From positions 62,001 to 126,000 of the forward strand of contig NZ_JBLWWF010000009.1 in NCBI RefSeq assembly GCF_048268085.1: DNA of 64,000 nucleotides, in the 5' to 3' direction. Origin of the DNA: Neptunicella sp048268085. GTDB lineage: Bacteria > Pseudomonadota > Gammaproteobacteria > Enterobacterales > Alteromonadaceae. This document shows positions 44,743 through 53,766 of the stretch, piece by piece. Under the pieces are notes generated by a model. It was not told the DNA's origin and ran no database searches. It saw only the letters and a list, made by a program, of their open reading frames with translations. Position 1 is the stretch's first letter. Every line of letters begins with the position of its first letter. The position numbers were made by a program, and so were the translations under genes.

Positions 44743-45207
44743 ATGACTCCCGCAATTAATGCCGCCAACAAGGCCAAGATTCGCTACCACATTCATGAAT
44801 ACCAGCATGATCCGGATAACCAGGCGTTTGGGCTGGAAGCGGTGGAAAAGCTGAATCTGAATGCGGCGCAGGTGTTTAAAACCCTGGTTGCCCAGCTGGA
44901 TAACGGCAAGCTAGCAGTGGCGGTAGTGCCGGTATCGGATAAATTGAATTTAAAACAGTTTGCCAAGGCCTGCGGTGTCAAGAAGGCGGCAATGGCGGAT
45001 AAAGCCGATGTACAACGCAGCACTGGTTATGTGCTGGGTGGGGTGAGCCCTCTCGGGCAAAAAAAATCACTGTTAACTATTATTGATCATTCGGCCACAC
45101 ACTTTGAGCACATATTTGTTAGCGCGGGGAAACGCGGTCTAGAAATTGCGTTATCGGCCAACGATCTTGGTCGCTTAACCAACGGGCAATTTGCCAACAT
45201 TGTATAA
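44743..45207 (+). CDS. ybaK: Cys-tRNA(Pro)/Cys-tRNA(Cys) deacylase YbaK
   Basis: Trans-editing enzyme of the YbaK/ProX-like superfamily that hydrolyses mischarged Cys-tRNA(Pro). 154 residues; AAQVFKTLVAQLDNGKLAVAVVPV and GYVLGGVSPLGQKKSL are the family motifs, and Lys46-type and Gly-Gly-Xaa-Ser-Pro features are visible. AAAGGA precedes the ATG. It is followed by a DUF4442 gene after about 80 bases. Confidence 0.93.
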   Translation: MTPAINAANKAKIRYHIHEYQHDPDNQAFGLEAVEKLNLNAAQVFKTLVAQLDNGKLAVAVVPVSDKLNLKQFAKACGVKKAAMADKADVQRSTGYVLGGVSPLGQKKSLLTIIDHSATHFEHIFVSAGKRGLEIALSANDLGRLTNGQFANIV

Positions 45208-45285
45208 CAATACGATCGGTTTATATTGCATCCCAGACAGAGAATAGGCACACTATCAACTGGTCTAACCAGAGGTAACGTTATT

Positions 45286-45780
45286 ATGTCAGCTCCCAAT
45301 CCATTGCGAAAGTTTGTCGATAAAGTTAATCATTATCCTAATTGGCTTAGCAGCAGATTAATGACATGGTTATTTCGTCACAAAGTAAAACTGGCGGGCA
45401 CCTGCAAAATCGACATTCTGTCCACTGACGGTAAAACTGTCACCTTTCGTCAACGTAATATTCGTAAAGCTCAAAATCATATTGAGAGTATTCATGCCGC
45501 AGCGATGATTTTATTAGCCGAATCTGCCACCGGTTTTATCACCGGCATTAATTTACCGGGCGATAAACTCCCTTTAGTTAAACAGATGGATGTAAAATTT
45601 GTGCGCCGTTCGAGTGGAGATATGACTGCCACGGCAACTCTTACTGATGAACAAATCACGCTAATGCAGCAACAAGAAAAAGGCGAAACCGTCGTTAAGG
45701 TGGAAGTAACCGACGCGAACGGTGACACTCCAATAGAATGCAATATCATCTGGGCATGGATCCCAAAACGCAGAGGATAA
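45286..45780 (+). CDS. DUF4442 hotdog-fold protein (thioesterase-like)
   Basis: 164 residues. The segment NHIESIHAAAMILLAESATGF matches the hotdog core helix of the DUF4442/PaaI-like thioesterase group, and the C-terminal strand ECNIIWAWIPKR closes the sheet. An acyl-CoA thioesterase is possible but not shown. AGAGGTAACG supports the ATG giving MSAPNPLRKF over a longer frame beginning 20 codons earlier. No signal peptide. Confidence 0.75.
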   Translation: MSAPNPLRKFVDKVNHYPNWLSSRLMTWLFRHKVKLAGTCKIDILSTDGKTVTFRQRNIRKAQNHIESIHAAAMILLAESATGFITGINLPGDKLPLVKQMDVKFVRRSSGDMTATATLTDEQITLMQQQEKGETVVKVEVTDANGDTPIECNIIWAWIPKRRG

Positions 45781-45959
45781 ACACCTGCGTTAATCCCTTT
45801 CCTGCTGATCTTGATCCCTGCAACACATTCCCCTGTACACCCCTTTTATGCGCTGTTTTGGCGCACTATTTGACTGCCTCCAACGGGGACTTTTTTACCC
45901 GTAACGTTGACATTCCAATAAGGGTCATTTTTCTTTCATAAAAATAGTTCTAAAAATAG

Positions 45960-45988
45960 TTGACAGATTACCAATTTGGGCATATTTA
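45960..45988 (+). promoter_or_regulatory. Strong sigma70-like promoter of the DUF413/MaoP gene
   Basis: TTGACA, 17-base spacer, TATTTA, in the gap before the MaoP-like gene. Perfect -35 and good -10 spacing; the transcript would have a leader of about 77 bases. Confidence 0.65.
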
Positions 45989-46071
45989 ACACTGGAACGA
46001 AGCGGTTCGACCAGCACAATCGGTCGAGCATCTTCACGGTTGTAATTCCTAATTTTGTTGGGGATGCCGAA

Positions 46072-46434
46072 ATGGCAAAACAAACTAGAGAAACTTTACT
46101 TAAACAAATCTTTAATGATTACAAAAACTATCCATATGGTTTTTCTCGCTCCGGTGATTTTTCTATTAAAGAAAGTCAGGCGTTAAGCAAATACGGCCAG
46201 TTAATCTGTGCATTATTAGATGGGGTTATCGAACCGTCTAATAAAGAAGATGCATCGTTACTTGCTGTTGCGCTAGGCCAGCAAGAGCCGACTAGCGTCG
46301 CTGAAAAAGCGTGGGTAAGGTATCAACGTATTATTGAGCAGCCGAAGCCGGCCAGTATTTATGGCTCAAAACCAGCATCGATGGATGATTACTCTGTTGA
46401 TAGTGCTGAATTAGAGGCTGAATACGACGATTAA
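46072..46434 (+). CDS. maoP: DUF413 / macrodomain Ori organisation protein MaoP-like
   Basis: 120 residues. YPYGFSRSGDFSIKESQAL and EKAWVRYQRIIEQPKP follow E. coli YifE/MaoP, a small protein that helps organise the Ori macrodomain of the chromosome. The acidic C-terminal tail (ELEAEYDD) is shared. A frame extends 32 codons further upstream, but the ATG giving MAKQTRETLL is preferred on homology, with GGGGA upstream. Strong promoter before it and terminator after it indicate a single-gene unit. Confidence 0.88.
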   Translation: MAKQTRETLLKQIFNDYKNYPYGFSRSGDFSIKESQALSKYGQLICALLDGVIEPSNKEDASLLAVALGQQEPTSVAEKAWVRYQRIIEQPKPASIYGSKPASMDDYSVDSAELEAEYDD

Positions 46435-46439
46435 TATGT

Positions 46440-46470
46440 GGTGCCCTAACGGGCACCTTTAATCTTTTTA
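46440..46470 (+). terminator. Rho-independent terminator after maoP-like gene
   Basis: A perfect 7-bp stem GGTGCCC / GGGCACC with a TAAC loop, followed by TTTAATCTTTTT. It begins five bases after the stop codon. Confidence 0.88.
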
Positions 46471-46563
46471 GATTTTTTATCTCTTATATATTCTATTATT
46501 AGTATAATTATCCTATCTTTGCCCTTTTCTGAAATATTTATCCTTATTTTAGCCTAAATTCCG

Positions 46564-46592
46564 TTTCAACTTTTAACTCAGTCAAGTATAGT
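46564..46592 (+). promoter_or_regulatory. Putative ilvIH promoter
   Basis: TTTCAA, 17-base spacer, TATAGT, about 60 bases before the ilvI start. The AT-rich region upstream (46470-46560) could hold Lrp sites, as in E. coli ilvIH, but no clear motif was read. Confidence 0.4.
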
Positions 46593-46653
46593 CTGGGGTT
46601 CAAATATGCAATTAAGAGCCGCTGAAAACCAAACTGAGAGAGGAGTATAGAAA

Positions 46654-48372
46654 GTGGAGATGATGTCAGGCGCCGCAATGGTGGTGAGGGCGCTAAAAGA
46701 TGTAGGGGTGAAACACGTTTTTGGTTATCCCGGTGGCGCAGTTCTCGATATTTATGATGCATTATATGCACAAACAGATGTAGAACATATTCTAGTTAGA
46801 CACGAACAAGCTGCGGCACACATGGCTGACGGTTATGCTCGTTCAACAGGTCAAACCGGTACCGTCCTTGTTACTTCCGGTCCCGGCGCAACCAATACCA
46901 TTACAGGTATTGCCACTGCCTATATGGACTCTATTCCGATGGTGGTGTTATCCGGTCAGGTTGCCACATCGCTAATTGGTGAAGATGCGTTTCAGGAAAC
47001 CGATATGGTCGGTTGCTCACGGCCGATTGTAAAACATAGCTTTTTGGTCAAACGCGCTGTCGATATTCCCATGGCCATTGCCAAGGCCTACTACATTGCT
47101 AATAGCGGCCGTCCAGGTCCGGTAGTTATCGATTTACCTAAAGACATTGTTAATGTTCAAGAAGAACATCCGTACGAATTTCCCTCTTCAGTTCAAATGC
47201 GCTCTTATAATCCAACAGTCAAAGGGCATGGTAAGCAAATTAAAAAATCCGTTGAGGCTTTTAGTGCAGCCAAACGTCCGGTTATTTACGTTGGAGGTGG
47301 TGCCATTGCTGCCGAAGCGAGCGAACTATTAACCCGTTTCGCGGAAACATTAGGCGCTCCAGTCACCTCAACCTTGATGGGATTAGGGGTATTTTCCGGC
47401 GTACATCCGCAGTTTATCGGTATGCTCGGCATGCACGGTACCTTCGAAGCAAACAAAACCATGCATAATGCCGATTGTATTATTGCCCTGGGTGCCCGTT
47501 TTGATGACCGCGTGACCAACAATGTGGAAAAATTCTGTCCTCACGCCACTATTGTGCATGTTGATATAGATCCGGCTTCAATTTCTAAAACCATTGCCGC
47601 TCATATTCCTGTGGTGGGTTCTGTGGACTCGGTATTAGAACAGTTTTTTGAGCAAATGAATGATTTTGATACTCAGGCACAAACTGAAAAATTAGCCGAC
47701 TGGTGGCAACAAATAAATCAATGGCGTGAAAAGAAGTGTTTGAGCTATCAAACTGATCCTGCCCAGATTAAACCTCAACAGGTTATTGAATCACTGTACA
47801 AGCACACTAATGGCGATGCTTATGTGACTTCAGATGTAGGTCAGCATCAGATGTTTGCCGCCTTGTATTATCCGTTCGATAAACCACGTCGCTGGATCAA
47901 TTCCGGGGGGCTTGGCACCATGGGATTCGGCTTACCAGCCGCGATGGGAGTACAAAAGGCCCACCCTGATGCCGTTGTCGCCTGTGTGACCGGTGACGGC
48001 AGTATTCAAATGAACATTCAGGAACTGGCGACGTGTTTACAATACAATTTGCCGGTCAAAATTATTTCAATCAATAACCGCGCACTGGGCATGGTTCGCC
48101 AGTGGCAGGATATGATCTATAAAGGTCGTCATTCTCATTCCTATATGGATTCACTACCTGACTTTATCAAACTGGCTGAAGCTTACGGTCATATTGGTAT
48201 TCAGGTGAATAAACCCGAAGAACTGGACGATGCCATGGCGCGCTGCTTTGCCGAGAAAAACCGCGTGGTATTTATGGATATTCTGGTGGATCAAAGTGAA
48301 CATGTTTACCCCATGCAGATTAAGTTCGGAGCCATGGATGATATGAGATTAAGTAAGACGGAGCGCACCTAA
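46654..48372 (+). CDS. ilvI: Acetolactate synthase III large subunit
   Basis: ThDP- and FAD-dependent enzyme of branched-chain amino-acid synthesis. Catalytic Glu51 in VRHEQAAAHMADGYA, FGYPGGAVLDIYDAL, and the ThDP/Mg motif GDGSIQMNIQELATCLQYNL..NN. 572 residues. The start is GTG (MEMMSGAAMVVRAL), supported by GAGAGGAG ten bases upstream and by homologues starting MEMLSGA. Its stop overlaps the ilvH start by one base. Likely subject to leucine/Lrp control as in relatives. Confidence 0.96.
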   Translation: MEMMSGAAMVVRALKDVGVKHVFGYPGGAVLDIYDALYAQTDVEHILVRHEQAAAHMADGYARSTGQTGTVLVTSGPGATNTITGIATAYMDSIPMVVLSGQVATSLIGEDAFQETDMVGCSRPIVKHSFLVKRAVDIPMAIAKAYYIANSGRPGPVVIDLPKDIVNVQEEHPYEFPSSVQMRSYNPTVKGHGKQIKKSVEAFSAAKRPVIYVGGGAIAAEASELLTRFAETLGAPVTSTLMGLGVFSGVHPQFIGMLGMHGTFEANKTMHNADCIIALGARFDDRVTNNVEKFCPHATIVHVDIDPASISKTIAAHIPVVGSVDSVLEQFFEQMNDFDTQAQTEKLADWWQQINQWREKKCLSYQTDPAQIKPQQVIESLYKHTNGDAYVTSDVGQHQMFAALYYPFDKPRRWINSGGLGTMGFGLPAAMGVQKAHPDAVVACVTGDGSIQMNIQELATCLQYNLPVKIISINNRALGMVRQWQDMIYKGRHSHSYMDSLPDFIKLAEAYGHIGIQVNKPEELDDAMARCFAEKNRVVFMDILVDQSEHVYPMQIKFGAMDDMRLSKTERT

Positions 48373-48869
48373 TGAGACGTATTCTATCGGTATTAATGGA
48401 AAATGAACCTGGTGCCTTGTCACGAATTGTCGGTGTATTCTCACAACGGGGTTACAACGTCGATACATTATGCGTAGCACCCATCGATGACGGTAGTTTG
48501 TCACGCCTGACGATCACGACTCATGGTGATGATAAGGTGATCGAACAAATCACCAAGCAAATGAATAAATTGATCGATGTACTAAAAGTCATCGACCTGA
48601 CTGATGGCACCCATATTGAACGGGAATTAATGCTGGTTAAATTAGCCACCCGCAACGAACATGCCCGCAGTGAAGTTAAACGCACAGTGGATATTTTTCG
48701 CGCCCAGATTGTCGATGTCAGCACTAAAAACTACAGCATTCAGATTGTTGGCCCGTCTGACAAACTCGATGCTTTTTTACAATCAGTTAGTGATGTCGCT
48801 GAAGTGATAGAAACCAGCCGTTCCGGTGTGTGCGGTATTGCTCGAGGCGAAAAGGCTCTTAGGCCGTAA
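48372..48869 (+). CDS. ilvH: Acetolactate synthase small (regulatory) subunit
   Basis: N-terminal ACT domain (LSVLMENEPGALSRIVGVFS, QRGYNVDTLCVAP) that binds valine for feedback inhibition, and a C-terminal ferredoxin-like domain. 165 residues, normal length. Translationally coupled to ilvI by the TAATG overlap. Followed by a hairpin shared with the convergent S9 peptidase. Confidence 0.96.
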   Translation: MRRILSVLMENEPGALSRIVGVFSQRGYNVDTLCVAPIDDGSLSRLTITTHGDDKVIEQITKQMNKLIDVLKVIDLTDGTHIERELMLVKLATRNEHARSEVKRTVDIFRAQIVDVSTKNYSIQIVGPSDKLDAFLQSVSDVAEVIETSRSGVCGIARGEKALRP

Positions 48870-48879
48870 TTAACATATG

Positions 48880-48917
48880 CTAGTCCTGACATGAGTAGAT
48901 ATTTATGTCAGGACTAG
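48880..48917. terminator. Hairpin between convergent ilvH and S9 peptidase
   Basis: A perfect 13-bp stem (CTAGTCCTGACAT / ATGTCAGGACTAG) with a 12-base loop, 11 bases after the ilvH stop and 11 before the S9 stop. Without strong T-tracts; probably a bidirectional terminator. Confidence 0.7.
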
Positions 48918-48927
48918 GCTCATTATA

Positions 48928-50928
48928 TTAATTTAAGTAACTTGCTAAAAAAGACTCAACTTCCGAATATACCTTACGCATATCCTCCCTGTATCGAAAC
49001 GGGTTATGTCCTGAATCTTCTAAGGTGATAAATTTATGCACCTTTTCCAAATCTTCTAGTGCATCGGCCATATTCTCTGATTGCTCAAAATCTACAATTT
49101 CATCTTTAGTGCTGGCAATAATGAGCATAGGTGTTTTTATTTGGGCAACAAAATTAATCGGTGAATTATCGCGTAACATTTTAGCATCTGCCACCGGATC
49201 ACCAACCCGATCATAAACATAGCGTTTTATAAGTTTATCGCTATCCAGCTTGTCTTCATCAAACTCAATCATCTCGTTTAAATCAGATATACCATTTATG
49301 CTTATCGCACACGCATATAATTCTGGTGTTTTGACTGGGCCAATCAGAGCGGCATAACCACCATAAGAAATACCCACAATACAAACCCGTTTAGGATCGG
49401 CAAGGCCACTTTTCACCATGTCAGTGACGGCATCTGTCAGGTCATTTTGCATATTCTGCCCCCATTGCTTGTAGCCGGCCTCTTCAAAGTCTTTACCAAA
49501 ACCGGTCGACCCCCTGAAGTTTGGTTTTAAGACTAAATAACCTCGGGTTGCTATAAACTGGGCAAAATCATCATAACTAGCACGATCTCTTGCATGCGGT
49601 CCGCCATGAGGTAATAAGACTAAAGGATAATGAAGACCATCTTTATAATTTCTAGGATAATACAAATATGCGCTGATTGGTTTTCCGTCACGCGACATAT
49701 AGTTCACGGTGGTGAGTTGCGACAGCGCTGTGGTATTAATTCCTGAGTAGCCATTGCGCAAAAACGTCAGCTCATTTTTTTCACGATGATAAAGAAAATA
49801 ACTAGCTGGAATATCAGCACCGCTTATCAATACGGTAGAAAGAAGGCCGTCTGTAGAACTTGAAGTAAACTGGAAGTTAGCTTCACCAACCTGAAGGGCT
49901 ATTTTGTCGTAAAAAGATTGCAGCCCCGAGTCGAAAAACTTGTAGCGTATGTTATCACCATCAACAGCGTACCCGACTATGGTATCTGAACGGCGGTTAG
50001 TTAACGGGTACAAAATATCTTTGTCTGGAACGGATGCTAATATTTGTGGATGCTTGTCTTTCTCGTCATTAAAGGTAACCAATTCATAATATCCGCTTTT
50101 CTCATTCCTTTGGCGATATACCAACTTATCGCCATATAACCCTAATAAATCAGCTGTTTGGAGTTCTTGCTGTTCATCATCTTCATTATCCAGCGGTATG
50201 GAACGACTGTTTACCCAATCGTTGTCCTGATCCAGTTCAAATACATCGATACGCTTCGATATGGGCAAATAGTCTAATCTGTATAACGGATTACCTTCGT
50301 CATCACTGAGAAAAGCAAAGGTACGTTGTCCTCCAACGACAAGCACCTCAGATTCACCAGTGTATACATTAACTTTATACAGCGACCTACGTTTATTTCT
50401 CCATGCTTCCATCAATATATGCTTAGGATCATCCGGCAAAAAGTGCTTGATTCTAGACAAATTACGATTAGAACGAGTTCGCCAATCGTCATCCAGCAAT
50501 ACAACCGGGTTTTTGGCGTCCACATCGATCGCCAGCGTGCGACTAAACATATAATAATCATCAATATCAAAGTCGTCTTTTTCTTCCATATCCTCTTGCA
50601 CCGACTCGGTGTTGTAAGGCACCAACACATGCAACAGGAGGCGTTCATCATTAGCCCAGCTAATCGCATAAGGACGAACCAAACGATCGGAAGTTTTACC
50701 GATTGTAGGATTACCGTCTTTTGCTAAATCCGAAATAGTAACAATGCGGGCTCCATCGCTATCCCGATTCCAAAGCTGGGCAAGATAACGTCCACTTGGT
50801 GAAATAACGGCTTGTTTATAATCCGCCTCTCGCAGAAAGTCTTCTAAATCCGGCACGTCAGCACAAACAATGGTGGTAAGCGTCAACCAAACGGTGAGTA
50901 TTAAGTAAAGCTTTTTGATTAATTTCAT
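48928..50928 (-). CDS. S9-family prolyl oligopeptidase-like peptidase, exported
   Basis: Signal peptide (about 1-23, LTTIVCADVP). N-terminal beta-propeller-like region (about 30-400), then alpha/beta-hydrolase peptidase domain with catalytic Ser521 in GISYGGYAAL, Asp609 in STKDEIVD and His641 in DSGHNPF. LLPHGGPHARD forms the oxyanion region. 666 residues, typical of secreted acylaminoacyl/dipeptidyl peptidases of Alteromonadales. GAGGGAA lies before the ATG. The upstream region contains a MITE-like element starting 29 bases before the start codon. Confidence 0.9.
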   Translation of the reverse strand: MKLIKKLYLILTVWLTLTTIVCADVPDLEDFLREADYKQAVISPSGRYLAQLWNRDSDGARIVTISDLAKDGNPTIGKTSDRLVRPYAISWANDERLLLHVLVPYNTESVQEDMEEKDDFDIDDYYMFSRTLAIDVDAKNPVVLLDDDWRTRSNRNLSRIKHFLPDDPKHILMEAWRNKRRSLYKVNVYTGESEVLVVGGQRTFAFLSDDEGNPLYRLDYLPISKRIDVFELDQDNDWVNSRSIPLDNEDDEQQELQTADLLGLYGDKLVYRQRNEKSGYYELVTFNDEKDKHPQILASVPDKDILYPLTNRRSDTIVGYAVDGDNIRYKFFDSGLQSFYDKIALQVGEANFQFTSSSTDGLLSTVLISGADIPASYFLYHREKNELTFLRNGYSGINTTALSQLTTVNYMSRDGKPISAYLYYPRNYKDGLHYPLVLLPHGGPHARDRASYDDFAQFIATRGYLVLKPNFRGSTGFGKDFEEAGYKQWGQNMQNDLTDAVTDMVKSGLADPKRVCIVGISYGGYAALIGPVKTPELYACAISINGISDLNEMIEFDEDKLDSDKLIKRYVYDRVGDPVADAKMLRDNSPINFVAQIKTPMLIIASTKDEIVDFEQSENMADALEDLEKVHKFITLEDSGHNPFRYREDMRKVYSEVESFLASYLN

Positions 50929-50956
50929 TAATTCCCTCTATATGATTCCGTTTTAT

Positions 50957-51224
50957 TAGAGCGTGTTGATCTTTGCTGTATGAATTTTGTTCTAACTAAA
51001 CGCTTTTTAATCGCGACGCTTATTTGCAGGCCTAATGGATTAAGTCAAAAATAAGCAACAAAGAGTAAAAAGCGTTTAGAACGAACCCTTCGGGCAACGT
51101 TTGCGCGGCATTTCTACGGCTTCAGCACTCATTTATGTAGAACAACTACACCACATTCGTGCTTCATTGTTTAAATACCCCGCAACTCGTTGCAAAAATA
51201 TACCGAAAAGATCAACACGCTCTA
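50957..51224. repeat. MITE-like nested-palindrome element, 268 bp
   Basis: 18-bp perfect terminal inverted repeats TAGAGCGTGTTGATCTTT / AAAGATCAACACGCTCTA bound the element; if the outer TA is a target duplication, the arms are 16 bp. Inside are further nested pairs: GTTCTAACTAAACGCTTTTTA with TAAAAAGCGTTTAG..AAC and GCTTATTT with AAATAAGC. It encodes no protein. The layout fits a non-autonomous TA-targeting element, and similar sequence is, as I recall, dispersed in Alteromonadales genomes. Confidence 0.7.
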
Positions 51225-51318
51225 GTACTATAGGTAAATCTAAGCGTTAGTAATCCATTGATAATACTAGTTAAAGTATTTTCATGGAAATCTGACATTA
51301 CCTTAAAAATTTATTTTT
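51225..51318. other. Spacer between the element and glycosyltransferase gene
   Basis: About 94 AT-rich bases with no confident promoter. The sequence before the glycosyltransferase start (AATTTATTTTT) lacks a Shine-Dalgarno. Confidence 0.4.
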
Positions 51319-52536
51319 ATGAAAATACTAATTATTGGCTATGTCTGGCCGGAACCGAACTCATCTGCTGCAGGCAGCCGGATGATGGCGTTAATTAACA
51401 GCTTTGTGGCTGAACAATGGCAAGTCACCTTTGCCAGTCCGGCCCAGCTCTCAGAACATCGTACCGATTTAAAAGCGTTGGATATTGATGAAGTCAGTAT
51501 CGAACTGAATAACGGCAGCTTTGACGAGTTTATCCTCAAGTTAAAACCGGATATGGTGATGTTTGACCGCTTTATGATGGAAGAACAGTTTGGTTGGCGA
51601 GTAGAAAAACATTGTCCGGATGCATTACGTATTCTGGATATGGAAGACGCGCATTTTTTACGTCAGGCTCGCCAGCAGGCATTCAAAAAGCAACAAACTT
51701 TAGCTCCGCAGGACTTGCATACCGAGCTGGCTATCCGCGAAATCGCTGCCATTCACCGTTGTGATATAACCTTGGTGATTTCAAAATTTGAAATGGCATT
51801 ATTGCAAAATCAGTTTGGCATTCCGGCCAGTATTCTGCATTACTGTCCTTTTATGCTCGATGGTGTGCATGCTGATAATCCTGATTTTGAGCAGCGCCAG
51901 CACTTTATCAGTATTGGTAACTTCCGCCACGAACCCAACTGGGATGCCGTATTGTGGCTCAAGCAGCAAATTTGGCCGCTCATCCGTAAACAGTTACCTC
52001 AAGCCGAGCTGCATGTTTACGGCGCTTACCCTCCCAAAAAAGCCACCGATTTACACCACCCCAAGCAGGGCTTTTTAGTCAAAGGTTGGGTAGAAGATGC
52101 CAAAAAAGTGATGCAACAGGCTCGAATTTGTTTAGCTCCATTACGCTTTGGAGCCGGACTCAAAGGTAAACTGGCCGATGCTATGCAATGTGGAACCCCC
52201 AATATTACCACCGATATTGGCGCTGAGGGATTCATCGAGGATGATCAATGGAGCGGGATAATTGCCAACGAGGCTGATAATTTTGCCGATGCCGCAGTGT
52301 CGCTTTATTCTGCCCGATCACAATGGCAACAGTATCAACAAAACGGATACGATGTGATCGAGCAACGGTTTGCCAAAGTCCTAATCCAAAAGCAATTCAT
52401 TCAGCAAATTAACCATATTGTCGAAAATTTGGCTGAACATCGTCAACGCCATTTTACCGGGATGATGCTGCGCCATCACAGCATGAAAAGTACCCAATAT
52501 ATGGCGCAGTGGATTGAAGCCAAAAACAGCAAGTAA
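51319..52536 (+). CDS. Glycosyltransferase, GT4-like (GT-B fold)
   Basis: 405 residues. N-terminal MKILIIGYVWPEPNSSAAGSR, GNFRHEPNWDAVLWL and APLRFGAGLKGKLADAMQCGTP are typical of GT1/GT4-type proteins; the last contains the donor-binding G-x-G-K..E/D-A region, with D-A in place of the usual E-A. Cytoplasmic, no signal peptide. It stands alone, so the acceptor (lipopolysaccharide, exopolysaccharide or other) is unknown. No good ribosome-binding site precedes the ATG, so expression may be low. Confidence 0.82.
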   Translation: MKILIIGYVWPEPNSSAAGSRMMALINSFVAEQWQVTFASPAQLSEHRTDLKALDIDEVSIELNNGSFDEFILKLKPDMVMFDRFMMEEQFGWRVEKHCPDALRILDMEDAHFLRQARQQAFKKQQTLAPQDLHTELAIREIAAIHRCDITLVISKFEMALLQNQFGIPASILHYCPFMLDGVHADNPDFEQRQHFISIGNFRHEPNWDAVLWLKQQIWPLIRKQLPQAELHVYGAYPPKKATDLHHPKQGFLVKGWVEDAKKVMQQARICLAPLRFGAGLKGKLADAMQCGTPNITTDIGAEGFIEDDQWSGIIANEADNFADAAVSLYSARSQWQQYQQNGYDVIEQRFAKVLIQKQFIQQINHIVENLAEHRQRHFTGMMLRHHSMKSTQYMAQWIEAKNSK

Positions 52537-52579
52537 TTGACAAAAATGAATATTTTTTAATAAATCTGTGTACGAAAGT

Positions 52580-52783
52580 TTAATCTTCGCTAGTATGGAT
52601 TTGTTTCACCCGCCCCACTTGACCGTCCTCTAATCTCACTTTGATTCCATGAGGATGGTTAGGGGAGTTGGTTAAAATCCGTTGTACAACCCCTTGGGTT
52701 AGCGCACCGGTGCGTTGATCCTGCTTTAACACAATAGAAACTTTTATACCGGGTTGGATATTGGCGCGAATATTACCGTTCAT
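52580..52783 (-). CDS. YwbE family protein
   Basis: 67 residues. IQPGIKVSIVLKQDQRTGALTQGVVQRILTNSP (read in two parts) with HGIKVRLEDGQVGRV is the YwbE pattern, a small beta-rich protein of unknown function. A frame extends 18 codons upstream, but AAGGA precedes the ATG giving MNGNIRANIQ. It is 61 bases from the CsbD gene on the same strand. Confidence 0.9.
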   Translation of the reverse strand: MNGNIRANIQPGIKVSIVLKQDQRTGALTQGVVQRILTNSPNHPHGIKVRLEDGQVGRVKQIHTSED

Positions 52784-52844
52784 ATATTTCCTTGAAATAT
52801 TTTGTTTGCGCCAGTAAAAACATATTGGCGCAAACAATATACCA

Positions 52845-53045
52845 CTATTGCTTACTCATCCAGGCATGATACTCGGCCTTTGCTTGTTCCTCGGCTATTC
52901 CATAACGCTCCTGGATCAAGCCGACAATCTCTTCTTCGCGGCCTTCAATTTTATCCAGATCGTCATCGGTGAGTTTACCCCACTGTTGCTTGACGTTACC
53001 TTTAAGCTGTTTCCATTTACCTTGCCAAATATTTATGTTCGTCAT
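52845..53045 (-). CDS. CsbD-family stress-response protein
   Basis: 66 residues with IWQGKWKQLKGNVKQQWGKLTDDDLDKIEGREEE (read in parts), the CsbD repeat. Such proteins are small, helical, usually induced by general stress or osmotic shock; biochemical function unknown. AGGAG lies seven bases before the ATG giving MTNINIW; the in-frame start 20 codons upstream is weaker. Confidence 0.92.
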   Translation of the reverse strand: MTNINIWQGKWKQLKGNVKQQWGKLTDDDLDKIEGREEEIVGLIQERYGIAEEQAKAEYHAWMSKQ

Positions 53046-53249
53046 AATCATTCTCCTGTTAACAATGTAACAATCGAGTTCATCCCGTCGCAGCGGATAA
53101 CTCATTAACTGATTGCGATTTATTTTTCGCTACAGAATGTCTCTGCAACAATTAACAAGCCAGAACAATGCCAGCATTAATAATTTTATTATTTTCAATG
53201 CCTTACTATATTCAGGAAGGTTTTTAGTGTCAGATTTGCCATAAGACGA

Positions 53250-53282
53250 GTAACTATTACGCAACGAAGCGGTAATAGTTAC
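53250..53282 (-). terminator. Hairpin after the exported 135-residue protein gene
   Basis: A perfect 11-bp stem (GTAACTATTAC / GTAATAGTTAC) with an 11-base loop, 18 bases after the stop of the minus-strand gene; no T-tract. Confidence 0.5.
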
Positions 53283-53299
53283 CGAACAATGAATAGCAG

Positions 53300-53707
53300 T
53301 TACTTACAGGTCGCCATGTCCTTTGAAAGCTCGGTAATAAATTGACCGTCCTTGCCAAAATAGCGGTAGACCATAATGACTTTTAAATCGATAAAACTAC
53401 GCAGATCCTTATTGGCACACAATGGGCCAATTACACTTTCTTCCATAATTGAATCGAATACGGCGACATCAAGCTGATTAGCGGTGTAATTAACCAATGT
53501 GTTGTTATAGATAATGTAATTTTTTAATGTAGCTGCTGAATCCAGTCTAGTATCAGCGTCAAGTGCCCAGGGCGCTTTAGCATTGACTTCCTTAACCACC
53601 ATAGAAAGCTGTTGAGAGAGCAACCGCTGTTCTTCCGTTTGAGTTGCGTTGACCGTCCAAGTGGTTATTATCATGACCCCAACGAGTACTATTTTTTTCA
53701 AATCCAT
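53300..53707 (-). CDS. Small exported protein of unknown function
   Basis: 135 residues. Signal peptide (about 1-21, ITTWTVNATQ). The mature part has DADTRLDSAATLKNYIIYNN, LVNYTANQL, GPLCANKDLRSFIDL and YRYFGKDGQFI, a pattern I recall in small periplasmic proteins of several gammaproteobacteria without a settled name. Two cysteines (in GPLCANK and near the C-terminus, ATCK) may form a disulfide. AAGGA precedes the ATG. Confidence 0.7.
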   Translation of the reverse strand: MDLKKIVLVGVMIITTWTVNATQTEEQRLLSQQLSMVVKEVNAKAPWALDADTRLDSAATLKNYIIYNNTLVNYTANQLDVAVFDSIMEESVIGPLCANKDLRSFIDLKVIMVYRYFGKDGQFITELSKDMATCK

Positions 53708-53766
53708 TTCATATTCCTTAAGTAATCCACCAGATAAATACCACCGATGCGATAGCGGATTTTTAC

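Noticed and set aside
52848..53108. 86-codon plus-strand frame over the CsbD gene
   Set aside because: Antisense to a well-supported CsbD gene with strong ribosome-binding site.
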